NCBI GenBank assembly: GCA_030693705.1 | Contig: JAUYAB010000041.1 | Location: 1-64,000, forward strand | Length of the DNA stretch: 64,000 nucleotides | From: Ignavibacteria bacterium | Lineage (GTDB): Bacteria; Bacteroidota; Ignavibacteria; Ignavibacteriales; Ignavibacteriaceae | Reading direction: 5' to 3' | In this document: piece by piece, positions 17,767 through 26,820 of the stretch | How the letters are laid out: every line of letters starts with the position of its first letter | Position numbering within the stretch: the stretch's first letter is position 1 | Notes under the pieces: model-generated | Database searches by the model: none | Seen by the model: the letters and a program-made list of their open reading frames with translations, nothing else | What the model was told of the DNA's origin: nothing | Made by a program: the position numbers and the translations under genes

Positions 17767-18105
17767 ATGCAGCAGTCGGCTTTTTCTAATAATCATTCAA
17801 ATAGGATGAACCAATACTTAGTTAAGGAGATCTTGGAAGCAACTCCGCAGCAGCTCCTTATTAAAGTTTATGATTTTGCGATCGCAAACTGTAATAAACA
17901 TAATATGGTAAAAACGAACAATGCGATTCAGGAACTTATCAACGGATTAAATTTTGATACTGAACCTGTCAGAGAAATTTCAACCGGATTGTTAAGGCTC
18001 TATTTGTTTTGTCAGGAACAAATGCGATTAAAAAAATATGATATCGTTAATACTATCCTCGTAGAATTAAGAGCTACCTGGGTAGACGCTTTTAGGAAAC
18101 TATAG
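17767..18105 (+). CDS. fliS: Flagellin export chaperone FliS
   Basis: A 112-residue, all-helical protein matching FliS in length and pattern: a disordered Gln/Asn-rich start, NQYLVKEILEATPQQLLIKVYDFAI, and a final amphipathic helix with ELRATWVDAF. FliS binds the C-terminal D0 helix of new flagellin in the cytoplasm to stop early polymerisation; in several bacteria it also links to FliW-CsrA control. It follows flagellin across a terminator and precedes fliD by 8 bases. AAGGAA lies 9 bases before the ATG. Confidence 0.88.
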   Translation: MQQSAFSNNHSNRMNQYLVKEILEATPQQLLIKVYDFAIANCNKHNMVKTNNAIQELINGLNFDTEPVREISTGLLRLYLFCQEQMRLKKYDIVNTILVELRATWVDAFRKL

Positions 18106-18113
18106 GACCTATA

Positions 18114-19901
18114 ATGGCACTAGATATATCTTCATATTCTGCAATCACAAAATTAGTTGATGCTTATTCTACTAATGAGACCGAAAAATTAGTAACTCCA
18201 GTTACTAAAAAACAAACGCGAAGCAAAGATATTTCTACCGGATATACCGACTTATCTAAAAAATTAGATGCTTTTAAAACAGAGCTGGTAGGGCTTAAGC
18301 AAACAGGAGCAGATTCTGTTTTTGCTACACGCGCAGCGACCTCTTCCGACACAAAATTTGTAACTGCAACAGCAACAAGCGCAGCATCAACAAGCAGTTT
18401 CGATCTCCGGATCGATCAACTTGCTAAAAGTGATATTGCCGTTTCTCCCGAAGCCGTTTCTGCAACCACAAATGCAATTACCGGGACTCATTCTTTTACA
18501 ATTAAAACAGGTGACGGAACCACAGGAGAATACACCAGCAATATCGATATTGATTTTACCGCTTCAGAAACGAATAAAACCGTTATGGAGAAAATCCGTG
18601 ATGCAATAAATTTTGATAAAGCCGTTGTAACTTCCGATGCAAAGGTTGCCGCAACCGCCTATTCTGGCGGTTCAAGTTCATTTAAAATTAACTTGAACGG
18701 ATCGGAACAAACGATTTCACTTACTGGTGGAGGTACTTATGGGCAACTGGTTGAGGAAGCAATCGCACAAATTACCGCAAACGCAAGTCTTGGTGGAATT
18801 GCTGCAGAGAAAGTCGTCGATTCTCCAACTCCCGGTGACGTAAAACTAAAATTAACTGTTTCTGATTCTTCAAAATATATCTCAATCTCGCATCTTAGCG
18901 GTTTTGATGTTGTAACAGATTTGAATATCGGTGTTACAAAAGAAAAAGCCGCTTCAGCAATTGTTTCCGCTTCTGTATTTGCTCCTGATTCGTCAAATTC
19001 TCAATTTTCTCTCACTGCTAAAACTTCGGGGCTCAATAACCGAATAACAAATATTGCTGATACGGGAACATCAACGGCAATGGCAACTATCGGTCTGAAT
19101 TTGGGATCAACCAGACCTGTCTTTAATCAATCCACAATTCCCGATACGGCAGGTTTTGTTTATGCAGATATAACCCAAGACGCTAATCTTTTAAATGCCA
19201 AAATTCAATTTAACGGACTAAATTTTCAACGAAATACCAACTCGGTTTCCGATCTTGTAAATGGAGTTACTTTTAATCTCAAATCGGTGATGCAGGCATC
19301 CGACACAACGGTTAACGTTGCCGTGGCAACTGATAACGCAAGTATTAAAACCAAGGTTGAGAGCCTTATCTCTAAATTTAACGATGTCTATACGTTTATC
19401 GATGCAAAAAGTGAACGAAATTTTGGTGAAAAAGGAATTTTTACGGGTGATTCAAATACTTCTTCCTTGTTAGATTCTTTTACTTCAAATTTAAGTTCCC
19501 AAATTCCCGGAATTGCCGTTGGTGATTTTTGTTATCTCTCTCAAATTGGAATAACCTTTAATTCTACAACCGGCTTATCTATTTCGAACAGCACTCTGTT
19601 TGACAATAATTTAACCGACAAAATTTCACAGGTTGAGGCTCTTTTCAATTCATCAAGCGGAATTGCGAATACTCTTTATAATAAAATAAATCCTTACTTG
19701 GGAGCCGCCGGCTATCTTGCTACCTCTAAAAAATCTTTAGATGACAATGTTTCTTATATGGAAACAAAGATAACAGCGATGAAAAAACGAATTGATAAAC
19801 GAGCTGAAATAATGAGAAAGCAATATGAGGGACTTCAAAGTCAGCTTGTTACTTTGAATATGAACGCATCGTTATTCGGTATTAATGCCAACGTTCTATA
19901 G
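18114..19901 (+). CDS. fliD: Flagellar filament cap protein FliD
   Basis: A 595-residue protein with the FliD layout: a conserved helical N-terminus (ISSYSAITKLVDAYSTNETEK), a long Ser/Thr/Asp-rich beta part, and a helical C-terminus (SLDDNVSYMETKITAMKKRIDKRAE, ending SQLVTLN and a short tail). FliD caps the growing filament and guides insertion of flagellin. Length is in the upper part of the family range because of the enlarged beta region (about 100-430). It lies in an operon with fliS upstream and two small flagellar genes downstream. Confidence 0.88.
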   Translation: MALDISSYSAITKLVDAYSTNETEKLVTPVTKKQTRSKDISTGYTDLSKKLDAFKTELVGLKQTGADSVFATRAATSSDTKFVTATATSAASTSSFDLRIDQLAKSDIAVSPEAVSATTNAITGTHSFTIKTGDGTTGEYTSNIDIDFTASETNKTVMEKIRDAINFDKAVVTSDAKVAATAYSGGSSSFKINLNGSEQTISLTGGGTYGQLVEEAIAQITANASLGGIAAEKVVDSPTPGDVKLKLTVSDSSKYISISHLSGFDVVTDLNIGVTKEKAASAIVSASVFAPDSSNSQFSLTAKTSGLNNRITNIADTGTSTAMATIGLNLGSTRPVFNQSTIPDTAGFVYADITQDANLLNAKIQFNGLNFQRNTNSVSDLVNGVTFNLKSVMQASDTTVNVAVATDNASIKTKVESLISKFNDVYTFIDAKSERNFGEKGIFTGDSNTSSLLDSFTSNLSSQIPGIAVGDFCYLSQIGITFNSTTGLSISNSTLFDNNLTDKISQVEALFNSSSGIANTLYNKINPYLGAAGYLATSKKSLDDNVSYMETKITAMKKRIDKRAEIMRKQYEGLQSQLVTLNMNASLFGINANVL

Positions 19902-19915
19902 GAAGGATTATTGTT

Positions 19916-20239
19916 TTGGAAAATAAAATTGAAATAATTAAGAATTCGTACAAGGCAGTGCTGGGTTATCTCGAGATTCTTAGCGATGAAAACTTTGAAC
20001 TGATCTTCCCGAAGGCAAAAATTGGGATGGAATATGTGAGCAAGCTCAAACGTGAGCTAAAAGATCAGTTCGGGCAGGAAGAATTTAACAAATTTGAGGA
20101 GAGATTGCTCGCCCCGGCTAAACTAATTAAAATTAAGTTCGATGATATAGTAACATTAAAAGAAATTAAATTGGCGGCTGTTGCAGCGGAAATTTCTTAT
20201 CTGCAAAACCAGAAAAAAATAGCTAATTATTATAGGTAA
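19916..20239 (+). CDS. Small helical flagellar protein, FliT/FlgN-like chaperone candidate
   Basis: A 107-residue, fully helical protein beginning at TTG, with a good ribosome binding site (AGGAAGGA, 8-9 bases upstream). The first helices (IEIIKNSYKAVLGYLEILS) and the C-terminal LQNQKKIANYYR tail, together with its place directly after fliD, suggest a cap or hook-protein chaperone of the FliT/FlgN kind. Sequence similarity is too weak to name it with confidence. The gap to the next gene is 5 bases. Confidence 0.75.
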   Translation: MENKIEIIKNSYKAVLGYLEILSDENFELIFPKAKIGMEYVSKLKRELKDQFGQEEFNKFEERLLAPAKLIKIKFDDIVTLKEIKLAAVAAEISYLQNQKKIANYYR

Positions 20240-20244
20240 CCCAA

Positions 20245-20499
20245 ATGGATATTAAAGCAATCACAAATTCTCTCTACTTTCCAAAAGAAATTAAAGGGAA
20301 AAAGTCTGAAGCGACCTCGGAAGAGAAAATCAAAGATAAATTTGTCATTTCTGATGAAGCAAAGTTGATGCAAACATCATCACTTGATTCAAAAAGACTT
20401 TCCGAGATACGGAACAGACTTGATGGCAAATTCTACGATAAGCAAGATGTACTTGATCAAGTTGCATCCTCTATTTTGAAAGAAATTACCGGAGAATAA
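20245..20499 (+). CDS. flgM: FlgM-like anti-sigma-28 factor
   Basis: An 84-residue protein with the FlgM plan: a variable, charged N-terminus, then DKFVISDEAKLMQ (compare DKIEISSAAKEMQ in B. subtilis FlgM) and a two-helix C-terminus with RLSEIRNRLDGKFYDKQDVLDQVA. FlgM binds FliA until the hook is finished and FlgM is exported. Its presence beside flagellin fits the sigma-28-like promoters in this window. The FliA gene itself is not here. The identification rests on pattern and position. Confidence 0.72.
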   Translation: MDIKAITNSLYFPKEIKGKKSEATSEEKIKDKFVISDEAKLMQTSSLDSKRLSEIRNRLDGKFYDKQDVLDQVASSILKEITGE

Positions 20500-20543
20500 A
20501 ACCGCTCACAAAACTCGATCTATCTCTCCGGGAGTTATTTAAA

Positions 20544-20568
20544 GACGCATCGGATTGGTGCGCTTTTT
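20544..20568 (+). terminator. Terminator of the fliS-fliD-flgM operon
   Basis: Stem CGCATC/GGTGCG (20546-20551 with 20557-20562, one G-U pair), loop GGATT, followed by CTTTTT. It closes the flagellar cluster 45 bases after the flgM-like stop. Confidence 0.7.
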
Positions 20569-20793
20569 CATTTGATATAAATGCCGGCTTCCTGGATCGA
20601 AATCTTTTTTCTACCTTTAAAATACCTCATTTATGTCCGCTTTCTCTGTATTATTAATATCAGGCAGTTTATTATTTTTCCTTCACCTTATTTTGATCTT
20701 CTTAGATGCAAGATTCAAAAGCAATTTATAATGTTATCGATGCATTCCCGAAAAGACCTCCGGGAGAAATTATTTAAATCAGAAGGGAAGAAA

Positions 20794-22818
20794 ATGAAAA
20801 AAACAGCGCTTCTTTATGTGATATTCTTATTGTACTCTTTCTCCGGCTTTGCCGAAAAACCCTATATCGAAATGCCCGCAATCTTTTCGGACAATATGGT
20901 CCTTCAGCAAAAAACTAAAGTGCCGTTCTGGGGAAAGGCAGTTCCCGGGGAATCGATTGTCATTCAAGCTAATTGGGGAAAAACGGCAAAAACAATTGTG
21001 CAAAAAGACAGTCTCTGGTTTATAAAAATCCAAACACCGAAAGCAGGCGGTCCTTATCAAATAAAAATTAAAATTGGTGATTCAAGTTTGGTATTTAAAA
21101 ATGTATTGATCGGCGAAGTTTGGCTTTGTTCCGGGCAGTCCAACATGGAAATGCCGATGGAAGGCTGGCCTCCAAGAGATACAATCTTCGGCGCCCCAAA
21201 AGAAATTAGTAACGGGCAAGATTACAACATCAGGTTTTTTACGGTCTCAAGGGATTATTCCGACAGACCAAAATTTAACTGCACCGGACAGTGGCTTGTT
21301 TCATCACCGGAAGTTGTTGCAAAATTTAGTGCAACCGGATTTTTCTTCGGTAAAAAATTAGCAGATGAATTAAACGTTCCCATCGGTTTGATTAATTCAA
21401 GTTGGGGCGGAACTGCAGTTGAATCGTGGATGAATAAAAAATATCTTGGCTTTGTTGATGAATACAAAGAATTAGTTAAGAAGATTGAGGATAGCGGAGC
21501 TGAAAGAAAAAAACTCTATGATTGGCTGAATCATTTTCCGGTGATTGATATGAGCGGAAATAGTGATTCGACTAAATGGAGTGGATTGAATTTTCGTGAC
21601 TCAGCATGTTCAACTCCTACCTTTGATGATAGTAAATGGAAGATAATGGATTTGCCCGGTCTCTGGGAAGAAACGGAAGTTGGTAATTTTGACGGAGCGA
21701 TTTGGTTCAGACGGAAAATCGAAATACCGAATAGTTGGCTGAATAAAGAATTAGTTGTAGAATTAGGACCAATCGACGATATGGATGAAACTTTTATCAA
21801 CGGTAAACTCATTGGCGTGCATGAAGAAAGTGGTGCATGGGATAAAGAAAGAATTTATATCGTTCCGAAGGAATTAATAAATGATACGATCCTTTCTTTC
21901 GCTATTCGTGTGGTCGATAATCAAGGAGGTGGTGGACTTTATGGAGATAAAGATAAAATAAACATTCATGTAAAAGATGGGATTGAAAAAATTTCACTTT
22001 CCGGCGAGTGGAAATATTTGATTGTTGCCGAGTTCCGAAGCGGCAAATTTTTTGCCTTTGGCTCGGACGCAGAAGGATTTGCTTCACGTCCTCCGTTAGC
22101 TTTTGATCTTTCATCTTCAACACCGACAGTTTTGTATAACGCAATGATAGCGCCGCTTGTTCCTTATTCAATTAAAGGCGCAATTTGGTACCAGGGAGAA
22201 TCAAACGCATGGAAACCGGATTTGTACCAAACGCTTTTTTCTAAGATGATTGAAGGTTGGAGAGCAGATTGGGAAGAAGGAAATTTTCCATTTTATTTTA
22301 CTCAAATTGCTCCTTATAGATATGGCGGGAAAGTAGAATCGCAGAGATTGAGAGAACAACAGCTCTTTACACTTGCAGTACCACATACGGGTATGGCAGT
22401 AACTTTAGATATTGGAAATCCCGAAAATGTTCATCCGGGAAATAAAAAAGATGTCGGAACCCGGCTTGCTTTATGGGCGTTGGCAAAAGACTATAAGAAA
22501 AAAGTTTTCTTCTCGGGACCGATTTACAAAACTTATAAAATAATTGCAAACAAAATCATTCTGTCATTCGATTATGCAGATGGAGGTCTAATCCTAAAAG
22601 ACGATAAGAACAGTGCAAATTTTCAAATCGCGGGAGAAGACAGCGTTTTCAAAATTGCCGATGTAAAAATTGATGGGAATAAATTGGTACTCAGCAATCC
22701 GGAAATTACTAAACCAATTGCTGCACGATATGCATGGAGCAATACTTCCGAAGGAACTCTTTTCAACAAAAAGAATTTACCGGCTTCATCTTTTAGAACG
22801 GATAAATGGAAAGAATAA
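20794..22818 (+). CDS. Secreted sialate O-acetylesterase
   Basis: A 674-residue SGNH-type esterase that removes O-acetyl groups from sialic acids or similar sugars. A signal peptide covers about residues 1-22 (KKTALLYVIFLLYSFSGFA). The catalytic Ser is in LCSGQSNMEMP (about 112-122) and the catalytic His in VHPGNK near 546; IWYQGESN is the family oxyanion-side motif. A jelly-roll carbohydrate-binding insert (about 260-400) splits the esterase domain, as is usual in this family. I place the start at 20794: it has AGAAGGGAAG upstream and begins the signal peptide; frame upstream to 20581 is open but looks non-coding. It may act on host or environmental glycans. Confidence 0.92.
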   Translation: MKKTALLYVIFLLYSFSGFAEKPYIEMPAIFSDNMVLQQKTKVPFWGKAVPGESIVIQANWGKTAKTIVQKDSLWFIKIQTPKAGGPYQIKIKIGDSSLVFKNVLIGEVWLCSGQSNMEMPMEGWPPRDTIFGAPKEISNGQDYNIRFFTVSRDYSDRPKFNCTGQWLVSSPEVVAKFSATGFFFGKKLADELNVPIGLINSSWGGTAVESWMNKKYLGFVDEYKELVKKIEDSGAERKKLYDWLNHFPVIDMSGNSDSTKWSGLNFRDSACSTPTFDDSKWKIMDLPGLWEETEVGNFDGAIWFRRKIEIPNSWLNKELVVELGPIDDMDETFINGKLIGVHEESGAWDKERIYIVPKELINDTILSFAIRVVDNQGGGGLYGDKDKINIHVKDGIEKISLSGEWKYLIVAEFRSGKFFAFGSDAEGFASRPPLAFDLSSSTPTVLYNAMIAPLVPYSIKGAIWYQGESNAWKPDLYQTLFSKMIEGWRADWEEGNFPFYFTQIAPYRYGGKVESQRLREQQLFTLAVPHTGMAVTLDIGNPENVHPGNKKDVGTRLALWALAKDYKKKVFFSGPIYKTYKIIANKIILSFDYADGGLILKDDKNSANFQIAGEDSVFKIADVKIDGNKLVLSNPEITKPIAARYAWSNTSEGTLFNKKNLPASSFRTDKWKE

Positions 22819-22827
22819 AAAAGCAGC

Positions 22828-23202
22828 ATGACAATTCCGCAGCATGTGGTTCAGTCCGGATTGATCTGTTATTTATTTCCGAAACTCCGTAGATGGTATA
22901 TTATTGGTGCGGCAATAGTTCTTACAATGCTTCCGGATGTAGGAAGATTATTTCAACGCGATCCAAATGATTGGACGAAATTCTACCAATGGGCGCACTC
23001 AACATGGTATTGCTATCTTATTCCATTCTGGAATTTGCACATCGCAGAAGATTATTTTATCCATCAACCACACGGCGGATGGTATTGGTGGGCGTATTAT
23101 GTAGAAGTTCTTTTATGGGGGATGGAATGCATTATAATTGGATTTATCATAAAACGATTCCATCAAAAAAAACAAAAATATTTTCGGTCCTTTGGTTTTT
23201 GA
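22828..23202 (+). CDS. Small membrane protein of unknown function
   Basis: A 124-residue protein rich in Trp, Tyr and His with three hydrophobic stretches (about 27-43, 58-72 and 88-108). The conserved-looking motif HSTWYCYLIPFWNLHIAEDY and the start PQHVVQSGLICYLFPKLRRW resemble small membrane-bound metal-dependent hydrolase families, but the usual metal ligands are not clear. It starts 9 bases after the esterase stop and is probably co-transcribed. I would not assign a function. Confidence 0.7.
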   Translation: MTIPQHVVQSGLICYLFPKLRRWYIIGAAIVLTMLPDVGRLFQRDPNDWTKFYQWAHSTWYCYLIPFWNLHIAEDYFIHQPHGGWYWWAYYVEVLLWGMECIIIGFIIKRFHQKKQKYFRSFGF

Positions 23203-23443
23203 TAGTGATTAGATTTAACCATCACGGAGTTAAAGAAAATACCGGGGTACTCGGAGAATAATTTGACTATTCAATTCTGAGATGAGAAAAACATTTTTTG
23301 TGCCAGTGGACTCACAAAATTTATTTTCTAAAAAGTGTGTTAATCGCCAAATTTTATTAAATTGGTTTAAGAAAGAGGCTGCATGTTCCGATAATAAATT
23401 ATATGATAATTTTTTTTTATAATTTTAATCTTAGGTAGAATGT
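23203..23443 (+). other. Intergenic region with promoter
   Basis: About 240 bases without a gene. The only clear signal is the sigma-28-like promoter at 23368-23394. Short frames in the first half overlap the end of the preceding gene and show no coding character. Confidence 0.6.
23368..23394 (+). promoter_or_regulatory. Sigma-28 (FliA)-like promoter of the HDOD-kinase operon
   Basis: TAAG at 23368-23371, exactly 15 bases, then TCCGATAA at 23387-23394: 3 of 4 and 7 of 8 matches to TAAA-N15-GCCGATAA. It ends 50 bases before the ATG at 23444. Of the sites in the window it has the best -10 match. Confidence 0.7.
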
Positions 23444-23785
23444 ATGTCCAGGCTTGTAGCTATAGAGAAACTTGTCGATGGGATGGAAACAAACCAGGCG
23501 GTTAAAAATAAGTTTGGTCAAATGCTAATCCCCGCAAAAACACAAATAACCGAAACGCATAAAAAAGTTCTAAGAACCTGGGGAATAACATCTATAGACA
23601 TTAAAGACGATTCCAGTTCTCCACCGGATTTACAACCAACTGATAATCAAAAGACCGAAGGATTAGAATTATTATATCGGCGGTTTTCATGGTTCCCTAG
23701 AAATGCCAATGAAGAAGATTTGTTTGAGATGCTGTTATCTCTTAACATAGCTTCAGATAATAGATCCATAGGAGAAAACCGATGA
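23444..23785 (+). CDS. Small signalling-associated protein (HD-GYP N-terminal-like motif)
   Basis: A 113-residue protein. Residues 1-55 follow the pattern LVDGMETNQAVKNKFGQMLIPA then ITETHKKVLRTWGI, which resembles the leading segment found before HD-GYP domains (GM-L..DV.N..GQ.LLP.GT.LT..H...L..WGI). Here it stands alone, followed by a short helical tail. Its stop overlaps the ATG of the HDOD gene (ATGA), so the proteins are made together. A role as accessory or sensor module for the HDOD/kinase pair is inferred. Confidence 0.75.
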   Translation: MSRLVAIEKLVDGMETNQAVKNKFGQMLIPAKTQITETHKKVLRTWGITSIDIKDDSSSPPDLQPTDNQKTEGLELLYRRFSWFPRNANEEDLFEMLLSLNIASDNRSIGENR

Positions 23786-24630
23786 AATCCATTGAGTCCT
23801 TAATCTCCCGGTTAAATAATTTACCGACTCTTCCCACAATATATGCAGCCCTGTCCGAAGCTATTGAAGACCCTCGAATGAATACCGAGAAGCTTGCTCA
23901 AATAATTTCTTCGGATCAAGCATCAGCATTTAAAATTTTGAAAATAGCCAACTCATCTTTCTACGGATTTCGAGGCAAGGTTGAAACAATCTCCCAGGCA
24001 ATTTTATATCTCGGATTTAACGAAGTTAAAAATATTGTTTTTGCTTTATCTGTTATGAACATTTTTTCGAAAGACAAACGGCTTCCAAATTTCAGTCCGG
24101 TAGATTTATGGGCGCATTCAATTGGTGTAGGTATTATTACGAGAATTATCGGAAAAGGCATTGGTGAAAGTAAATTAGAAAATTTTTTTCTCGCCGGAAT
24201 TCTTCACGATATCGGAAAGACAATTTTATTGGAATATGCGTCCGAAGGGTATGCAAGCGTTTTACGCTTTGTTGAATCTAGTAACTGTTCTATCGTGGAA
24301 GCCGAAACAGAGATATTCGGGATGGATCACTCACGTGTTGGTCAGTTATTGGCAGAAAAATGGAAGCTTCCTTTAGCGCTTCAGGATACTATTCTCTATC
24401 ATCACTCAGGCGTGGTTGGAAATGAAAACAGTACGCTTGTAGCTGCCGTACATATCGGAAATATAATAGCTCATATGATGCGGTTTGGGCATTCCGGGGA
24501 TGGACGTTTCCACGAACCAAATATCAAAGCATGGGAAATACTAAAAGTTCCTCCGGGTTATTTTACTTCCAACGCTAAACAAATTGTTGACACCTATGAC
24601 CACACAATAAGAATAATGCTGGTAGAATGA
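23782..24630 (+). CDS. HDOD domain signalling protein
   Basis: A 282-residue protein almost entirely made of an HDOD domain (about 10-205), with the PTLPTIYAALSEAI start, ANSSFYGFRGKVETISQAILYLG and the HDIGK remnant of HD phosphohydrolases near 141. HDOD proteins usually lack catalysis and act as scaffolds in signalling, often of chemotaxis, motility or cyclic-di-GMP networks. Here HDxGK is intact, but other HD ligands are not evident. It overlaps both its neighbours by 4 bases, showing tight translational coupling with the following kinase. Confidence 0.9.
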   Translation: MKSIESLISRLNNLPTLPTIYAALSEAIEDPRMNTEKLAQIISSDQASAFKILKIANSSFYGFRGKVETISQAILYLGFNEVKNIVFALSVMNIFSKDKRLPNFSPVDLWAHSIGVGIITRIIGKGIGESKLENFFLAGILHDIGKTILLEYASEGYASVLRFVESSNCSIVEAETEIFGMDHSRVGQLLAEKWKLPLALQDTILYHHSGVVGNENSTLVAAVHIGNIIAHMMRFGHSGDGRFHEPNIKAWEILKVPPGYFTSNAKQIVDTYDHTIRIMLVE

Positions 24631-26735
24631 TGAAAGCACTTTTTAAAAATAGCGAATACGATGCTCTTTTTGAAAAGATCTGTACTTACACTTCAAACGC
24701 ATTAATAAATAAATCAGACTATGAAATAATTCTTACCGGATTAAAAGTTTATCTTAATATAGAAGCCTGCTTCAGCGCTACTCTTTTTTCAATTGATCAC
24801 CATACATTTGATTTTTATTATAGAACCTCAACAGCGCTTCACCTTGAAGAATCCCTAAAAATAATTTTTGAACAATTGATTAACTCCGGAGCTGTCGCGG
24901 AAACAATAAATTTTTCCGACATTAGAGAGTACCCGATAGAGGACAATGATGGACTGGGCGGTTATTGTTTACTGGTTCCTTTGTTTGTTCCAAGCGGAAT
25001 AATCGGTATGAATCTAATTTTATTGGATCGGTCGGTAAAAGAGAGAAAACCTATAATTGATCTTTGTAGATTGTTCTCTAATAATTTTGCCGCTATCACT
25101 CACAGTTGTATACTTTCTCGCGAATTAACCGAACTCTCAGAAAACACAGAACAGAAAATTGCACTCCGCACCAGTGATATTTCTAAGAATACAAGAGAAC
25201 TAAAAAAAATACTTGATTCAATTCAGACAGGGATACTGATAGTCAATAAATCCTCCGGACTAATAGTTGACGTTAATTTTTTAGCTGCCGATATTATTGG
25301 AACAAGAAAAAAAAATCTGATTGGCCAAAAAGGGGATGACTATTTTTTCTTTCTCGGGAATAAAGATTATAACAGAGAATCAAAAACAAGCCAGGAGGGA
25401 TTATTAAAAAGGAACAACGGCAAGTTGTTGCCAATTCTTAAAACAGAAGTTGAAGTTTCTCTCGGAGAAACAATTCTGGTTTTAGAAAGTTTTATTGATA
25501 TCTCTGAGCGTAAGAAGATGGAAGATGAACTTCTTAGAGCGCAATTTGAACTTGAAAGACGTGTTGAAGAAAGAACTTCGCAACTCTCAGCAGCAAATTT
25601 AAAACTGGAAGAAGAGATGCTTGCTAGAGAAAAAGCAGAAGCTGATATAATAAAACTTTATTGGGCGGTTGCCCAAAGTCCCGTTGCAATCGTAATTACA
25701 GATCTAGACGGTGTTGTTGAATATGTAAATGATAAATTTAGCGAAATGACGGGGTACAAATTTGAAGAAACTGTCGGGTCTAACGCAAGAATTCTAAAAT
25801 CAGGTGATTTGACGAGCGAGAGTTATAAATCTCTTTGGGATACTTTGCTTGCGGAAAAGGAATGGCAAGGCGAATATAAAAACAGAAAAAAGAATGGTGA
25901 TCTTTATTGGGCTTCTACGCACATTAGTCCGATTCGAAATAAAAAAGGAGAGATCACTCACTATTTAGGAATTCAGGAAGATATTACCGAAAAGAAACTA
26001 ATGCTTGATGAATTGATAGTCGCAAAAAACAGGGCGGAGGAATCAGCAAGAGTAAAATCTTCCCTTTTGGCGAATATGAGTCATGAATTTCGCACTCCAC
26101 TTATCGGTGTTCTTGGTTTCTCACAACTCTTAGCCGCTGATCTTAAAGATGATGAGCAACTTGAAATGGCAAGGGGAATTAACCAGGCGGGGAATCGATT
26201 ATTAGACACACTCGATGGTGTCTTAAATTTATCGGAATTGTCTTCGATGGAATCCTCATTAAAGTTTGGTAAAATAAATGTTGCAGAATTATTAAATGAA
26301 TTTTCTGCGACACATCTTAATCAAGCGATCGAGAAAAATCTTGAAATGAAATTGAAAATAACAGACGAAGAACTCTTTGTTTTTGCTGAACGCGATCTTT
26401 TGATAAAAAGTATTAGTAAGATATATGACAATGCAATTAAATATACTACGGAGGGAACAGTTACTATCTCTATCGGACGCAAACACGATTTCGAAAAAGA
26501 TTGGGTTATAATTAAAATAAGTGATACGGGAATTGGAATAGCCGAAAGTGATCATGAAATTATTTTTGAAGCATTTCGACAAGTGAGCGAAGGATATACA
26601 AGAGATTTTGAAGGCTGCGGACTTGGTTTAACACTCTCCAAAGCAATGATCGAATTGATGCACGGGCGAATTACTATTGCAAGTCAACTTTCTATCGGTT
26701 CGGAATTTACAATATGGTTGCCCGTTTTAGATTAA
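24627..26735 (+). CDS. Cytoplasmic multi-PAS sensor histidine kinase
   Basis: A 702-residue kinase without membrane spans. A GAF-like region (about 1-165) is followed by a coiled segment, a first PAS (about 190-300), a coiled coil (DELLRAQFELERRVEERTSQL), a second PAS with PAC (about 340-465), a HisKA domain with phospho-acceptor His near 486 (MSHEFRTPLIGVLGF) and HATPase_c (DNAIKYTTEG, DTGIGIAESD, GCGLGLTLSK). There is no fused receiver, and no response regulator gene adjoins it, so its partner is elsewhere. It overlaps the HDOD gene by 4 bases. With the sigma-28-like promoter upstream, it may adjust behaviour of motile cells. Confidence 0.92.
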   Translation: MMKALFKNSEYDALFEKICTYTSNALINKSDYEIILTGLKVYLNIEACFSATLFSIDHHTFDFYYRTSTALHLEESLKIIFEQLINSGAVAETINFSDIREYPIEDNDGLGGYCLLVPLFVPSGIIGMNLILLDRSVKERKPIIDLCRLFSNNFAAITHSCILSRELTELSENTEQKIALRTSDISKNTRELKKILDSIQTGILIVNKSSGLIVDVNFLAADIIGTRKKNLIGQKGDDYFFFLGNKDYNRESKTSQEGLLKRNNGKLLPILKTEVEVSLGETILVLESFIDISERKKMEDELLRAQFELERRVEERTSQLSAANLKLEEEMLAREKAEADIIKLYWAVAQSPVAIVITDLDGVVEYVNDKFSEMTGYKFEETVGSNARILKSGDLTSESYKSLWDTLLAEKEWQGEYKNRKKNGDLYWASTHISPIRNKKGEITHYLGIQEDITEKKLMLDELIVAKNRAEESARVKSSLLANMSHEFRTPLIGVLGFSQLLAADLKDDEQLEMARGINQAGNRLLDTLDGVLNLSELSSMESSLKFGKINVAELLNEFSATHLNQAIEKNLEMKLKITDEELFVFAERDLLIKSISKIYDNAIKYTTEGTVTISIGRKHDFEKDWVIIKISDTGIGIAESDHEIIFEAFRQVSEGYTRDFEGCGLGLTLSKAMIELMHGRITIASQLSIGSEFTIWLPVLD

Positions 26736-26820
26736 GATCATTTTATCCCGGGAAATAAATTACTCACTTCTCCTTATAACTTCTCAAAAATATTTTTCGA
26801 TTAAAGAATTTTGATGAAAG

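Noticed and set aside
20581-20793. N-terminal extension of the sialate O-acetylesterase
   Set aside because: The frame is open but the signal peptide and ribosome binding site point to the ATG at 20794, and the extension looks like AT-rich non-coding sequence.
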